NCBI GenBank assembly: GCA_963662865.1
Contig: OY759969.1
Span: 2,170,001 to 2,234,000, forward strand
Origin: JAJDYQ01 sp963662865
Lineage (GTDB): Bacteria > Pseudomonadota > Gammaproteobacteria > JAJDYQ01
DNA: 64,000 bases
Direction of reading: 5' to 3'
Numbering within the stretch: the stretch's first letter is position 1; each line of letters begins with the position of its first letter. The notes beneath the pieces were generated by a model. That model made no database searches. It was not told where the DNA came from and saw nothing but the letters and a program-made list of their open reading frames with translations. This document shows, piece after piece, positions 8,323 to 17,013 of the stretch. The position numbers and the translations under genes were made by a program.

Positions 8323-9738
8323 ATGGCATCATCGAAAGATTATCAAGCGGGAGTGAAGGAATACCGCGAAATGTACTGGACACCGGATTATGTGCCTCTG
8401 GATACGGACCTACTGGCATGTTTCAAGTGTACCGGTCAGCCTGGCGTACCTCGTGAAGAAATTGCGGCGGCGGTTGCAGCGGAATCCTCAACAGGTACCT
8501 GGTCAACTGTATGGTCTGAGCTGTTGACTGACTTGGAATACTATAAGGGCCGCTCCTATCGGATCGAAGATGTGCCGGGCGATGCCGAGTCTTTCTATGC
8601 TTTTGTTGCCTATCCTATTGACCTGTTCGAGGAAGGTTCGGTTGTCAATGTACTGACTTCTCTGGTTGGTAATGTGTTTGGCTTCAAGGCACTCAAGCAC
8701 CTGCGTTTGGAAGATATTCGTTTCCCGATTGCCTATATCAAGACCTGCGGCGGACCGCCGTCAGGTATCCAGGTTGAGCGTGATCGCCTGAACAAATATG
8801 GCCGCCCGATGTTGGGTTGTACGATCAAGCCCAAGCTGGGTCTGTCCGCCAAGAACTACGGTCGTGCGGTATATGAGTGTCTGCGCGGTGGCCTGGATCT
8901 GACCAAGGACGATGAAAACGTGAACTCTCAGCCTTTCATGCGTTGGCGCGACCGTTTTGAATTTGTTGCCGAGGCCATCCACAAGGCTGAACAGGAAACG
9001 GGTGAGCGCAAAGGCCACTATCTGAACGTGACTTCTCCTACCCCGGAAGAAATGTATAAGCGCGCCGAATTCGCCAAAGAGCTGAGTATGCCCATCATCA
9101 TGCACGACTTCCTGACCGGTGGCTTTACCGCCAATACCGGTCTGGCTAACTGGTGTCGTAATAATGGAATGTTGTTGCACATCCACCGCGCAATGCATGC
9201 GGTGATTGACCGTCATCCCAAGCATGGTATTCACTTTCGTGTGCTGGCCAAATGTTTGCGTCTGTCAGGTGGTGACCATTTGCATACCGGTACCGTTGTT
9301 GGCAAGCTGGAAGGTGACCGTGCATCTACTCTTGGTTTCGTGGATCAGCTTCGTGAATCTTTTGTGCCGGAAGATCGTTCACGCGGCGTGTTCTTCGATC
9401 AGGACTGGGGCTCAATGCCCGGCGTATTCGCGGTTGCCTCAGGTGGTATTCACGTATGGCATATGCCAGCGCTGGTTACTATCTTCGGTGACGATTCCGT
9501 ATTGCAGTTCGGTGGTGGTACGCAGGGCCATCCATGGGGTAATGCCGCAGGCGCGGCTGCCAATCGCGTTGCTTTGGAAGCCTCCGTTAAGGCGCGTAAC
9601 GAAGGCCGCGAGATCGAAAAGGAGACTCGCGACATCCTGACCGAAGCCGCCAAGAATAGTCCGGAGCTGGCCATCGCCATGGAGACCTGGAAAGAGATCA
9701 AGTTTGAATTTGAAACTGTCGACAAGCTGGATGTGTAG
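8323..9738 (+). CDS. cbbL: RuBisCO large subunit, form I (carboxysomal)
   Basis: 471 aa. Carboxylates ribulose-1,5-bisphosphate in the Calvin cycle. The carbamylated active-site lysine lies in GGLDLTKDDENVNSQPFMRW, and the catalytic-lysine loop GCTIKPKLGLS and loop 6 region are intact. An AGGAG ribosome-binding site lies 9 bp before the ATG. It is followed by cbbS and csoS2, the arrangement of the alpha-carboxysome (form IAc) lineage, so the holoenzyme is expected to be encapsulated with the help of CsoS2. Full length with no anomalies. Confidence 0.98.
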   Translation: MASSKDYQAGVKEYREMYWTPDYVPLDTDLLACFKCTGQPGVPREEIAAAVAAESSTGTWSTVWSELLTDLEYYKGRSYRIEDVPGDAESFYAFVAYPIDLFEEGSVVNVLTSLVGNVFGFKALKHLRLEDIRFPIAYIKTCGGPPSGIQVERDRLNKYGRPMLGCTIKPKLGLSAKNYGRAVYECLRGGLDLTKDDENVNSQPFMRWRDRFEFVAEAIHKAEQETGERKGHYLNVTSPTPEEMYKRAEFAKELSMPIIMHDFLTGGFTANTGLANWCRNNGMLLHIHRAMHAVIDRHPKHGIHFRVLAKCLRLSGGDHLHTGTVVGKLEGDRASTLGFVDQLRESFVPEDRSRGVFFDQDWGSMPGVFAVASGGIHVWHMPALVTIFGDDSVLQFGGGTQGHPWGNAAGAAANRVALEASVKARNEGREIEKETRDILTEAAKNSPELAIAMETWKEIKFEFETVDKLDV

Positions 9739-9797
9739 CTCATGTCTGCCGATAGATTGAAACCTGTACTTTACGCGACTTAAAGAGGATTAAGACA

Positions 9798-10139
9798 ATG
9801 ACAACATCAAACATAGGCAACTATGAAACTGCCAATACACTGGAAACCTTTGGTTTTCTGCCCAAGATGAGCGCTATTGAAATACAGGCGCAGATCGCTT
9901 ATATCATTGCAAATGGCTGGACGCCTGCGATTGAGCACGAGCATCCGGACAATGCATTTGATCATTACTGGACAATGTGGAAGCTTCCTTTCTTCGGCGA
10001 GGGAAACATGGGTAACGTGCTGGCTGAGCTGGAAGCCTGTCATCGCGCATTTCCTGACCATCACGTTCGCTTGACGGGCTACGACAACTACACCCAATCT
10101 CAGGGTTCTTGCTTTGTAGTTTACGAAGGTCGCGCTTAA
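9798..10139 (+). CDS. cbbS: RuBisCO small subunit, form I
   Basis: 113 aa, the usual carboxysomal length. Contains the conserved QIAYIIANGWTPAIEHEHP segment and a GSCFVVYEGRA C-terminus. It caps the L8S8 hexadecamer and, with CbbL, forms the docking groove for CsoS2 N-terminal repeats. It lies 59 bp after cbbL with an AGAGGA ribosome-binding site. A GC-rich hairpin lies 10 bp past the stop. Confidence 0.97.
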   Translation: MTTSNIGNYETANTLETFGFLPKMSAIEIQAQIAYIIANGWTPAIEHEHPDNAFDHYWTMWKLPFFGEGNMGNVLAELEACHRAFPDHHVRLTGYDNYTQSQGSCFVVYEGRA

Positions 10140-10149
10140 ATCAGGTATC

Positions 10150-10167
10150 GCCCGGCTTCAGCCGGGC
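10150..10167 (+). terminator. hairpin between cbbS and csoS2 (attenuator/processing site)
   Basis: GCCCGGC-TTCA-GCCGGGC is a perfect 7-bp stem with a tetraloop just past cbbS. No T-tract follows, so it is unlikely to be a full intrinsic terminator. The usual interpretation of such a structure is partial termination or mRNA stabilisation that raises RuBisCO output above the shell genes. Confidence 0.6.
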
Positions 10168-10209
10168 CTGTACAGAGGCAACAGTTTAATTCAGGGGCCG
10201 GGGTTAATC

Positions 10210-12363
10210 ATGGCACAAACAACACGTGAACTTGTTCTTGCAAGACGTAAGGCGATGTCCGCATCGGGCAAGGCTGGATTACCTGGCGGGGGGCATGCTG
10301 CGCCGGTACGTGCCTCTGTGCGTCCGGTAGATAACCGGTCGGCTGCCGGGACGGCATCTGCACCAACCACGACTCCTACCGAAACAGCAGGTGCGGTACA
10401 TTCACCCTCAAATACTGGTCGTGCAGCTTCTCTGGCCCGTCGCCGGACAGCATCTGCGCACGGCAAGGTTGATTTGCAGAGCAAGGACCTTACACGCAAT
10501 GCAAATGTGGCCGCCACAACGACTGTTCCTGCTCCGGGTTCCAATACGATAGCCGAGGGGAACGATTGTGACCGTGACGGTGAGAGGGTTGAGCTGGGGT
10601 CACATATCGCACGGCCTGCATCGCCTTTATCATGTGGTCTGACTATAAATAAGCCCAGGGTACCTGTGTCCGCCGCTCGTGCCGCGTCGCGTGCTCGCCG
10701 TCAGTTGACATCGTCACGCGGCAAGGCGGGTATTAACGAGAATGGCATGTCTTCCGCACAGGCGGCACGTGCGGGTAACCCCGATATGTCCAGTCGTGAC
10801 ATGTCAAAGGCGGTTCGCGAACAGCGCAGCAAAAATGGTGGCCTGAGCAGGAAGCAATCACGCCCGTGTGGTCGTGTCCGCCCTTTGAAAAATTCAGCAA
10901 CCGGCGCGGCGCGGGATGTTCCCTGGAAAGCGGGTGCCGGCGAGACCGTCAGTGGCCAGATAGTAACTGGTACCATGGTAGGCCGCAGCCCGGATGTAAC
11001 CGGTGACGAAGCGAGCACCTGCCGCACAATTACTGGTACGGAATACCTGGGTGCGGATATCTTCCGTGATTTTTGCCAGACCGGTACCATGCCCCATATG
11101 GTCAATAAGGTTGCGGTCACGACGACGTCTCATGGTAATTCCGTGATAGCAGACCGAATGGGTCGTGGTGAAGGTGTCGCCGTGAAAGGCAGTAAAATTA
11201 CCGGCGACAGTGTCGGTCGCTCTGCGAAGATCACGGGTGATGAGTCGGGCATGAACCGTGAGCTTACCGGTACCCGGTACACGGTACCGACGGATATCGG
11301 TAATGCGCCTGCCAAGGTTGGCATGAGCGCGACACTGCGCGGCAGCAGCGTAACCGGCACCATGATCGGCCGCCGTGACCACACAACCGATGATGAGTCC
11401 AAAAGCTGTCACAACATTACGGGTGATGATTACATCGGCCAGGAGCAATTCGGTGGTTTCTGTAGAGCTATGCCGGCTCCACAGGATCAAAAATTGGATG
11501 TTTCTCCTACTAACAGGGGAAGCGCTGTTACCGGAACCATGATGGGCCGCTCCGGCAGGGTGACTGGCGATGAACCGGGTACCTGTAAAGCGGTTACGGG
11601 CACGCCCTATGCGGGTCTGGACCAGGCAGCTACATATTGTGAAGCACCCGCCGTAACGGAAATTGAGGCACGTGCGCGCCCTTTAGCCGGTACGCCTGGT
11701 CCGGTAATGACCGGCTGGCAGCCGAGTGTCGGTGGTGTTATGACCGGCGCGGATAAAGGCGTTTGCGAGCCGGTTACAGGAACGCCATACATCGGTGCGG
11801 ACCAGCTTACTGATGCCTGTCCTGCGACGCCGGCAGACACCGCAAGCCCGGATTTTCCTCAGATACTTGATGGTGCGCCATGGGGGCAGTTCAGCGTAAC
11901 GCCGCCTTCCGGTGGCGCGGTGCATGCCGAAGGTGCTACCGGTGTCACGGGCAATCGCTTTGAGGCCAGACGCGATATTACCGGCCCTTTTGGTATGGCG
12001 AGTGGCAAGGTGACCGGTACCGAAGAAGTGCGCTTTGGTGCCAGGATACAGTCCGACGAACCTCGCCCGGTGGTGGCAAAAGAGCTTGAAGGTCGTACCA
12101 AGGCGCGCATCACCGGCGAAGGTCAGGATGCAGGCCTGAAGATTACCGGTAATGACTGGGTACGTGGCCGGCATGTTACCGGTACGGAAGGTCGTTCCGC
12201 GATGCTTCGCAATCCAACCATATGTATGAGTATGGCTGGTACGATGGCGGTTGAGCAGAAGCGTAATGAAGAGTTGCCCATTCCGGATAGCAAGGTAACC
12301 GGCGGCAGTGGCAATACCGAGAAGGGCTCATTGGTTACGTATTCAGGTGGTGCACGCGGTTAA
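10210..12363 (+). CDS. csoS2: carboxysome scaffold protein CsoS2
   Basis: 717 aa, intrinsically disordered and repetitive. The N-region (about 1-230) carries short basic RuBisCO-binding motifs such as LVLARRKAMSASGKAG, SLARRRTASAHGK and RAASRARRQLTSSRGKAG. The middle region (about 240-540) has repeats of the VTGTMVGRS / VTGDE / C / ITGTEYLG type, with paired cysteines. The C-region (about 565-717) contains DITGPFGMASGKVTGTEEV and ends with the family tail. It bridges RuBisCO to shell proteins. A CCCTTTT heptamer in the correct frame at 11985 is a candidate -1 frameshift site that would give a shorter isoform. No clear Shine-Dalgarno precedes the ATG. Confidence 0.96.
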   Translation: MAQTTRELVLARRKAMSASGKAGLPGGGHAAPVRASVRPVDNRSAAGTASAPTTTPTETAGAVHSPSNTGRAASLARRRTASAHGKVDLQSKDLTRNANVAATTTVPAPGSNTIAEGNDCDRDGERVELGSHIARPASPLSCGLTINKPRVPVSAARAASRARRQLTSSRGKAGINENGMSSAQAARAGNPDMSSRDMSKAVREQRSKNGGLSRKQSRPCGRVRPLKNSATGAARDVPWKAGAGETVSGQIVTGTMVGRSPDVTGDEASTCRTITGTEYLGADIFRDFCQTGTMPHMVNKVAVTTTSHGNSVIADRMGRGEGVAVKGSKITGDSVGRSAKITGDESGMNRELTGTRYTVPTDIGNAPAKVGMSATLRGSSVTGTMIGRRDHTTDDESKSCHNITGDDYIGQEQFGGFCRAMPAPQDQKLDVSPTNRGSAVTGTMMGRSGRVTGDEPGTCKAVTGTPYAGLDQAATYCEAPAVTEIEARARPLAGTPGPVMTGWQPSVGGVMTGADKGVCEPVTGTPYIGADQLTDACPATPADTASPDFPQILDGAPWGQFSVTPPSGGAVHAEGATGVTGNRFEARRDITGPFGMASGKVTGTEEVRFGARIQSDEPRPVVAKELEGRTKARITGEGQDAGLKITGNDWVRGRHVTGTEGRSAMLRNPTICMSMAGTMAVEQKRNEELPIPDSKVTGGSGNTEKGSLVTYSGGARG

Positions 12364-12387
12364 TTTTTATTAATCAATTCGTATTAA

Positions 12388-13917
12388 ATGAACATGTTAA
12401 GCGCACGGAATAATTCAGCACGCAGCAGATCAGGTCGAGCCATGTGCCGCCGTCCTGCGGCCAGCACCATACGCCCGGGTGATCGCATGGCTGATAATCG
12501 TCTCGATGTTGTCCGGGGTGGCTGTCATCCGTTGACGCAGGCGCAGGAAAACGTGCATCTGTACGCCTATGAAAGCCGTGTTAAAGAGATGTTTGATGCC
12601 ATCGTCCCAATGCTGAAGCAAATAGCCGCGATTCAGTACGATGCCGATCTTGAAACCAAAGCACAGCGCATTGCGCATGAACACCTGGGGTTCACATTAC
12701 CGGAAGTTTTACTGACCGATGCCTGGGTTGATCAGCTCGATATACGCAGCCTGTTTGCCTGGTGTGTCTTTGAAACCTATTACCGCTTCTGTGATGAAGC
12801 GTTCACCCACGATCCTCTGGGCAATGGTGGTGATGCGGAATTTCAGACATTTCTGCGGCAATGTGGTTTCCATAAGTTGGATGTTTCGCCATGTGCGGAT
12901 GGCCGTCTGGCACATGTCATTCGTTACGTTCTACGTCTGCCGTACAGATCTGTTCGTCGCCGTTCCTATGCGGGCGCGATGTTTGATGTCGAAGACAGCC
13001 TGGAAAAGTGGGTGCGTACTGAACTGGTTCGTTTCCGGGAAGGCAAGCCCAATACGGCTGACGAACCGACACAGTATCTAAAGGCGGCGGTTTACCATTA
13101 CAGCTCCGTGGATCCCGGCCACCAGGGCTGTGCCGCACATGGCTCTGATACTGTCAGGGCGGCGCAGGGCGGCGCTGATCGGTTGAATAGCTTTCAGCAG
13201 GCCGTCGAAAATACTTACTGCTGCGGCGCATCAATTGACCGTCTGCTGCTCGGTATGGACACGGATACAGATTCCATCCGGGTTCACATGCCGGACAGCC
13301 ATGGCGGTATCAATCCGGACAACTATATTGATAGCCTGGACATATACGATGCAACCCTGGATATGAATGCGACTGCGGCTGAACAGTGGATTGTTGACCT
13401 GATTAACGCAAAAGGTGGTGTCACATTACAGGGAGGTATGGCCCGTTTCATGGCTTACCTGCTGATTAATAACCTGTCACAGCTTGAGTATGTTCGCCAG
13501 TATCACGGTGGTCATTATGAAGATACCGGACACAACGAACGTTTTATTGGCACCGGCATTGGTTTTGAGGAAGTTCAACTGCGTAACCTGACTTTCTTCT
13601 CATATATGAATACCGTTGAGGAAGCGGCCAGCGACCTGGACATCGGTATCAGGATATTTACCAGCCTGAATGTATCGCATGGTTTGCCGGTACCGATTGT
13701 TGTACGTTTTGATTATCACGGCAATGTGCCAGGTGCGCGTGAGCGTGCCGAAGAACGCTGTGACCGTGTGGCGAATGCCCTGCATGACCGTTATCGTGAG
13801 TTATCTGACCATGGTTTGTTACACACCCTACGGGTCGTTCGCGATATGAATGCCGCCGACCGGATTGAGGTTCTTGGTTCTTCGTTAAAGACAACGGCGG
13901 CCACGGGGGCGCACTGA
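12388..13917 (+). CDS. csoSCA: carboxysomal carbonic anhydrase CsoSCA
   Basis: 509 aa. Converts bicarbonate to CO2 inside the carboxysome. The first 40 residues are basic and Arg-rich, as expected for RuBisCO/shell tethering. The catalytic half contains HGSDTVRAAQGGADRL and FQQAVENTYCCGASIDRLLL, which carries the zinc-ligand Cys of the epsilon (beta-like) class, then IRVHMPDSHGG. It lies 24 bp after csoS2, and its TGA overlaps the ATG of csoS4A (ATGA), implying translational coupling. Also called csoS3. Confidence 0.96.
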   Translation: MNMLSARNNSARSRSGRAMCRRPAASTIRPGDRMADNRLDVVRGGCHPLTQAQENVHLYAYESRVKEMFDAIVPMLKQIAAIQYDADLETKAQRIAHEHLGFTLPEVLLTDAWVDQLDIRSLFAWCVFETYYRFCDEAFTHDPLGNGGDAEFQTFLRQCGFHKLDVSPCADGRLAHVIRYVLRLPYRSVRRRSYAGAMFDVEDSLEKWVRTELVRFREGKPNTADEPTQYLKAAVYHYSSVDPGHQGCAAHGSDTVRAAQGGADRLNSFQQAVENTYCCGASIDRLLLGMDTDTDSIRVHMPDSHGGINPDNYIDSLDIYDATLDMNATAAEQWIVDLINAKGGVTLQGGMARFMAYLLINNLSQLEYVRQYHGGHYEDTGHNERFIGTGIGFEEVQLRNLTFFSYMNTVEEAASDLDIGIRIFTSLNVSHGLPVPIVVRFDYHGNVPGARERAEERCDRVANALHDRYRELSDHGLLHTLRVVRDMNAADRIEVLGSSLKTTAATGAH

Positions 13918-14174
13918 TGAAAATTTGTCAGGTAGAAAAGCCACTGGTAGCGACCAATCGTATTTCTGCCATGGAGCATAAGCATCTCCAGGTCGTAAAA
14001 GATGGCAGTGTGCGTCTGGTTGCGGTTGATGCCGTGGGCTGCATCCCGGGAGACTGGGTGATTTGCGTGGGAAGTTCTGCAGCGCGTGAAGCGGCAGGCA
14101 GTAAAGGATATCCGAGTGATCTGACAATAGTCGGGATTATTGATCACTGGGACGCGGAACAGGGTGACCGGTAG
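13917..14174 (+). CDS. csoS4A: carboxysome vertex pentamer protein CsoS4A
   Basis: 85 aa BMC-P (Pfam EutN/CcmL) fold. Recognisable from MKICQVEKPLVATNRI at the start, VAVDAVGCIPGDWVI in the middle and DLTIVGIIDHWD at the end. Pentamers of this protein close the icosahedral vertices. The ATG overlaps the csoSCA stop, and the last base of its stop is the first base of the csoS4B GTG start, so the three genes are translated as a unit. Confidence 0.95.
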   Translation: MKICQVEKPLVATNRISAMEHKHLQVVKDGSVRLVAVDAVGCIPGDWVICVGSSAAREAAGSKGYPSDLTIVGIIDHWDAEQGDR

Positions 14175-14422
14175 TGGAGATTATGCAGGTTGATCAGCAG
14201 TTGGTTTGTACCCGTCGCGTACAGGGTTTATACGACATCAGCCTTCGCGTATTGCGTGACTGCAATGATGCGGTTCACGTAGCGGTTGATCCTGTAGGGT
14301 GCCATAAGGGGCACTGGGTGTTTACATCCAGTGGTTCGGCGGCACGATATGCGGCAGGGGATTTCGGAGTCCTTACCGACCTGACGATCTGCGGCATTAT
14401 TGATTTTTGGGAACCTGAATGA
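14174..14422 (+). CDS. csoS4B: carboxysome vertex pentamer protein CsoS4B
   Basis: 82 aa paralogue of CsoS4A with the same fold markers (VAVDPVGCHKGHWVFTSSGS, DLTICGIIDFWEPE). The GTG start at 14174 shares one base with the csoS4A stop codon. It is required with CsoS4A to seal shell vertices and limit CO2 leakage. The next shell gene follows after about 100 bp. Confidence 0.94.
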   Translation: MEIMQVDQQLVCTRRVQGLYDISLRVLRDCNDAVHVAVDPVGCHKGHWVFTSSGSAARYAAGDFGVLTDLTICGIIDFWEPE

Positions 14423-14520
14423 GAGTTAGGTGACCAGGAAAGCTGTGACAAAGCGACGCGATGGGTGTTGCGACACAGTTCAGTTTTACAACCAAGTCTA
14501 TAATTTTAGGAGATATAAAA

Positions 14521-14820
14521 ATGGCAAATGACAATTACGGCATTGCGCTGGGTATGATCGAAACTCGTGGCCTGGTTCCGGCTATCGAAGCGGCGGATGC
14601 GATGACCAAGGCCGCCGAAGTACGTTTGATTGGTCGTGAGTTCGTCGGTGGCGGCTACGTTACTGTTCTGGTTCGCGGCGAAACCGGTGCGGTCAACGCC
14701 GCAGTTCGCGCCGGTGCTGACGCTTGTGAGCGTGTTGGTGACGGCCTGGTTGCCGCGCACATCATCGCACGTCCTCACCGTGAGGTTGAGCCGGTACTTC
14801 CAGCAGGTTTGGACGCCTGA
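14521..14820 (+). CDS. csoS1: carboxysome hexameric shell protein CsoS1 (copy 1)
   Basis: 99 aa, single BMC domain: GIALGMIETRGLVPAIEAAD, then RLIGREFVGGGYVTVLVRGE and GDGLVAAHIIARPHREVEPV. Start set at the ATG at 14521, preceded by AGGAGA; the same frame extends upstream to 14461 but without family similarity. It forms the main facet hexamers with central pores for bicarbonate and RuBP. It is nearly identical to the next gene over its BMC core, at DNA level too. Confidence 0.96.
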   Translation: MANDNYGIALGMIETRGLVPAIEAADAMTKAAEVRLIGREFVGGGYVTVLVRGETGAVNAAVRAGADACERVGDGLVAAHIIARPHREVEPVLPAGLDA

Positions 14821-14866
14821 TAAATGGTAGCCGTTTATCCAAACGAATCTACAGGAGGGACAGATC

Positions 14867-15181
14867 ATGGCTGATAACATTAATGGCATTGCTCTGGGCA
14901 TGATTGAGACACGCGGGTTGGTTCCCGCCATTGAAGCAGCGGACGCGATGACAAAAGCTGCGGAAGTGCGTCTGATTGGTCGTGAGTTCGTGGGCGGTGG
15001 CTACGTTACGATTCTCGTGCGTGGTGAAACCGGTGCGGTTAACGCGGCCGTACGCGCCGGTGCGGATGCCTGTGAGCGCGTTGGTGACGGCCTGGTGGCC
15101 GCACACATCATTGCTCGTCCACATAAGGAAGTCGAACCTGTGCTTGGTGGTTCGGGCGGCAGGCATCCGTCTCGTGGCTGA
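14867..15181 (+). CDS. csoS1: carboxysome hexameric shell protein CsoS1 (copy 2)
   Basis: 104 aa, single BMC domain almost identical to copy 1 (GIALGMIETRGLVPAIEAAD; GGGYVTILVRGE). It has a slightly different, longer tail (GGSGGRHPSRG). An AGGAGG ribosome-binding site precedes the ATG. Tandem csoS1 paralogues (called CsoS1A/B/C elsewhere) are usual in alpha-carboxysome operons. Which letter applies here cannot be set without a phylogeny. Confidence 0.95.
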   Translation: MADNINGIALGMIETRGLVPAIEAADAMTKAAEVRLIGREFVGGGYVTILVRGETGAVNAAVRAGADACERVGDGLVAAHIIARPHKEVEPVLGGSGGRHPSRG

Positions 15182-15205
15182 AGACCGGCTGACTGACCCG
15201 TTATC

Positions 15206-15643
15206 ATGCTAGCGGCGAGCACTGATCAGCTTGTTTTCGGCTATCTTGGCCGAGCACTGAGCCTGGAGCTGTCTGCGATACAGTTGTACACCACGCAGTC
15301 CAGGCTTGCAGCAACCTGGGGTCTGGACGAGGTGGCGGGGAAGCTCCGCGCCGAAGCAGCGGAAGAGCTGGGTCATGTGGAACGGATTATCGGCCGGATG
15401 CTGGCAGTTGGGGTCGCCCCCAATGCCTCGCAGTTACGACCGGTAAAGCCAGGGCAAAATCTTCGGCAACTGCTCGAACATGACTACGCATTTGAAATGG
15501 AACTGATATCGCTTTACGAGGACGCGGTACAGCATTGTTCTGTGATTGGAGATCAGGACAATTGCTTATTATTCGAGACCCTGCTTGAGGAAGAAAGAGA
15601 GCATGGACAGTCACTGGCAAAATGGCTGCGGCAAATTTCCTGA
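15206..15643 (+). CDS. carboxysome-operon ferritin-like (bacterioferritin-type) protein
   Basis: 145 aa, four-helix ferritin-like protein. Diiron-type motifs are present: LSLELSAIQLY, AEELGHVERI, DYAFEMELISLYEDAV and LLEEEREHGQSL. Homologues are a standard member of proteobacterial cso operons, between csoS1 and the acRAF gene. Their role there is unproven; iron or redox handling near the carboxysome is the usual suggestion. It begins 24 bp after csoS1 copy 2. Confidence 0.85.
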   Translation: MLAASTDQLVFGYLGRALSLELSAIQLYTTQSRLAATWGLDEVAGKLRAEAAEELGHVERIIGRMLAVGVAPNASQLRPVKPGQNLRQLLEHDYAFEMELISLYEDAVQHCSVIGDQDNCLLFETLLEEEREHGQSLAKWLRQIS

Positions 15644-15697
15644 TCGGGTAATATTCCGGCCGCAACGCACCAGTTGCCGTGTCTTTGGAGAATAACA

Positions 15698-15958
15698 ATG
15701 GCGCAAGGGTGGCAAGAGCGTATCCGGCCAGTGCGTCTGGAAAAGCGGTACGAGTTTCCAGACTATGCGGCCTTGCGTAACTTTCTTGATCTTGCAGCCG
15801 AGTTGTCCGAGCAGAAAGACCTGTATCCCGATATGGGGTTCGCCAGGGACTATGTGAACATCACCATCCACCTGAGCGATGGCGAAGAAACAATCACCGA
15901 TGACCAGTGTCACTTTGCGCGGCAACTTGATGAATTCGCCGGCAAGGCGGGGAGGTAA
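15698..15958 (+). CDS. acRAF-type RuBisCO assembly factor (pterin carbinolamine dehydratase-like)
   Basis: 86 aa from the ATG at 15698, with a GGAG site 8 bp upstream; the frame extends to 15674 without similarity. The sequence has a PCD-like layout: RLEKRYEFPDYAALRNFLDL, then the MGFARDYVNITIHLSDGE segment. Proteins of this fold in cso operons act as RuBisCO chaperones (acRAF) rather than as pterin enzymes. Position between the ferritin-like gene and mcdA matches the standard operon. Confidence 0.88.
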   Translation: MAQGWQERIRPVRLEKRYEFPDYAALRNFLDLAAELSEQKDLYPDMGFARDYVNITIHLSDGEETITDDQCHFARQLDEFAGKAGR

Positions 15959-15966
15959 GCTGCCCC

Positions 15967-16593
15967 ATGCCCGCATTTGCAATAGTTGGCAACAAGGGAG
16001 GCACGGGCAAGACGACGTTAAGCATTCATCTGGCCTCTGCATTCAATCGGGATTCATCAACGGCGTTGATTGATGCTGATCCACAGGGTGCGTCCTTGCA
16101 ATGGCGAGCTATATCCAATAATGATGACGCCGTTCCAGTTTTCCGGGCGGAAGATGATTTGCAACAACAGGCCGACAATCTGCGGAAGATATTCGATCAT
16201 GTTTTTATAGATTGTCCTCCGTCGGTACATGCTCCTCAGACCGATGCGGTCCTCAGATTCTGCAATGCCGCTCTTATACCCGTACAGCCATCACCTATGG
16301 ACTTGTGGGCGACCGTACATATTGAGCGGGCGATTACAGATTCATTCGAAATCAATCCGACAATGAAATCTATGATGGTGATCAATCAGGTGGAAGTAAG
16401 GACAACCATGTCAAAGCTTGTGCGGGAGGCGCTGCGGAAAATTGAACTTCCAGTCGCCGATATCGCAATAACACGTCGAACGGTATATCGACATAGCATT
16501 TTGTATGGTAAAACAGTATTTGAAATGGGCAGCCTGGGACGGGTCGCCATGGAAGAAATGGAACAATTAATCAAGGAGATCAAATCATTATGA
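15967..16593 (+). CDS. mcdA: ParA-family carboxysome positioning ATPase McdA
   Basis: 208 aa. Walker A-type P-loop NKGGTGKTTLSIHLASAF near the N-terminus and the ALIDADPQGASLQW segment mark a ParA/MinD ATPase. Length and position in the cso operon fit the alpha-McdA group, which forms ATP-dependent gradients on the nucleoid that space carboxysomes. The stop overlaps the mcdB start (ATGA). It is not next to parB or an origin, so chromosome partitioning is unlikely. Confidence 0.9.
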   Translation: MPAFAIVGNKGGTGKTTLSIHLASAFNRDSSTALIDADPQGASLQWRAISNNDDAVPVFRAEDDLQQQADNLRKIFDHVFIDCPPSVHAPQTDAVLRFCNAALIPVQPSPMDLWATVHIERAITDSFEINPTMKSMMVINQVEVRTTMSKLVREALRKIELPVADIAITRRTVYRHSILYGKTVFEMGSLGRVAMEEMEQLIKEIKSL

Positions 16594-16841
16594 GCAATAC
16601 AGATAAAACCCGCCGGATGCTGATGAATTCCATGGAGAAAACCAAGGCTGGTATCCGAGCGAATCAAGCCTCAGCCGAACCTGCCGCAAAGAAAAAGACG
16701 GTGGCCAGGAAAAAAACCACTGCCAAAAAGACCGCCGCCAAAAAGGCGCCTGTAAAAAAGACCTCAGCAAGGAAGCCGATGGCTAAACCGCAAGCTGTTA
16801 CAGACCCGTATCAGAGTAAAGGCCGTATCTGGCCGGATTAG
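16590..16841 (+). CDS. mcdB: carboxysome positioning adaptor McdB
   Basis: 83 aa, Lys/Ala-rich and predicted disordered, with a KKTVARKKTTAKKTAAKKAP tract in the middle. It ends GRIWPD; alpha-type McdB proteins share a tryptophan at the extreme C-terminus, and that residue is present here. The ATG overlaps the mcdA stop, the usual mcdAB pairing. It links carboxysomes to McdA on the nucleoid. The assignment rests on composition, C-terminus and context, since this family has little conserved sequence. Confidence 0.85.
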   Translation: MSNTDKTRRMLMNSMEKTKAGIRANQASAEPAAKKKTVARKKTTAKKTAAKKAPVKKTSARKPMAKPQAVTDPYQSKGRIWPD

Positions 16842-17013
16842 CTATTGCCCACGCCATTAAATTGTCGCCGTGCCTTGCGACTGACGAGTGGACATAACTC
16901 CTATACATTTTATTTCAATCCATTGATTTCAGACAATAGTTGTCCGCCGAGGGAATAAAGTGAAAGGCACGACTTGTTCGCAGGAAGAACGAGGTAGCGT
17001 CCAGGCTGGCAAC

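Noticed and set aside
8761..9234. Long antisense frame inside cbbL, and similar antisense frames inside csoS2 and htpG
   Set aside because: These are shadows of highly biased codon use in strongly expressed or repetitive genes, with no independent signals.
10881..10887. CCCTTTG in the correct register in csoS2 as a frameshift site
   Set aside because: It lies at the N-region/M-region boundary, where a slip would give a product lacking all M repeats; the CCCTTTT at 11985 fits the known isoform size far better.
14521..15160. Long near-identical direct DNA repeat
   Set aside because: It is explained by the tandem csoS1 paralogues, which are normal in alpha-carboxysome operons.
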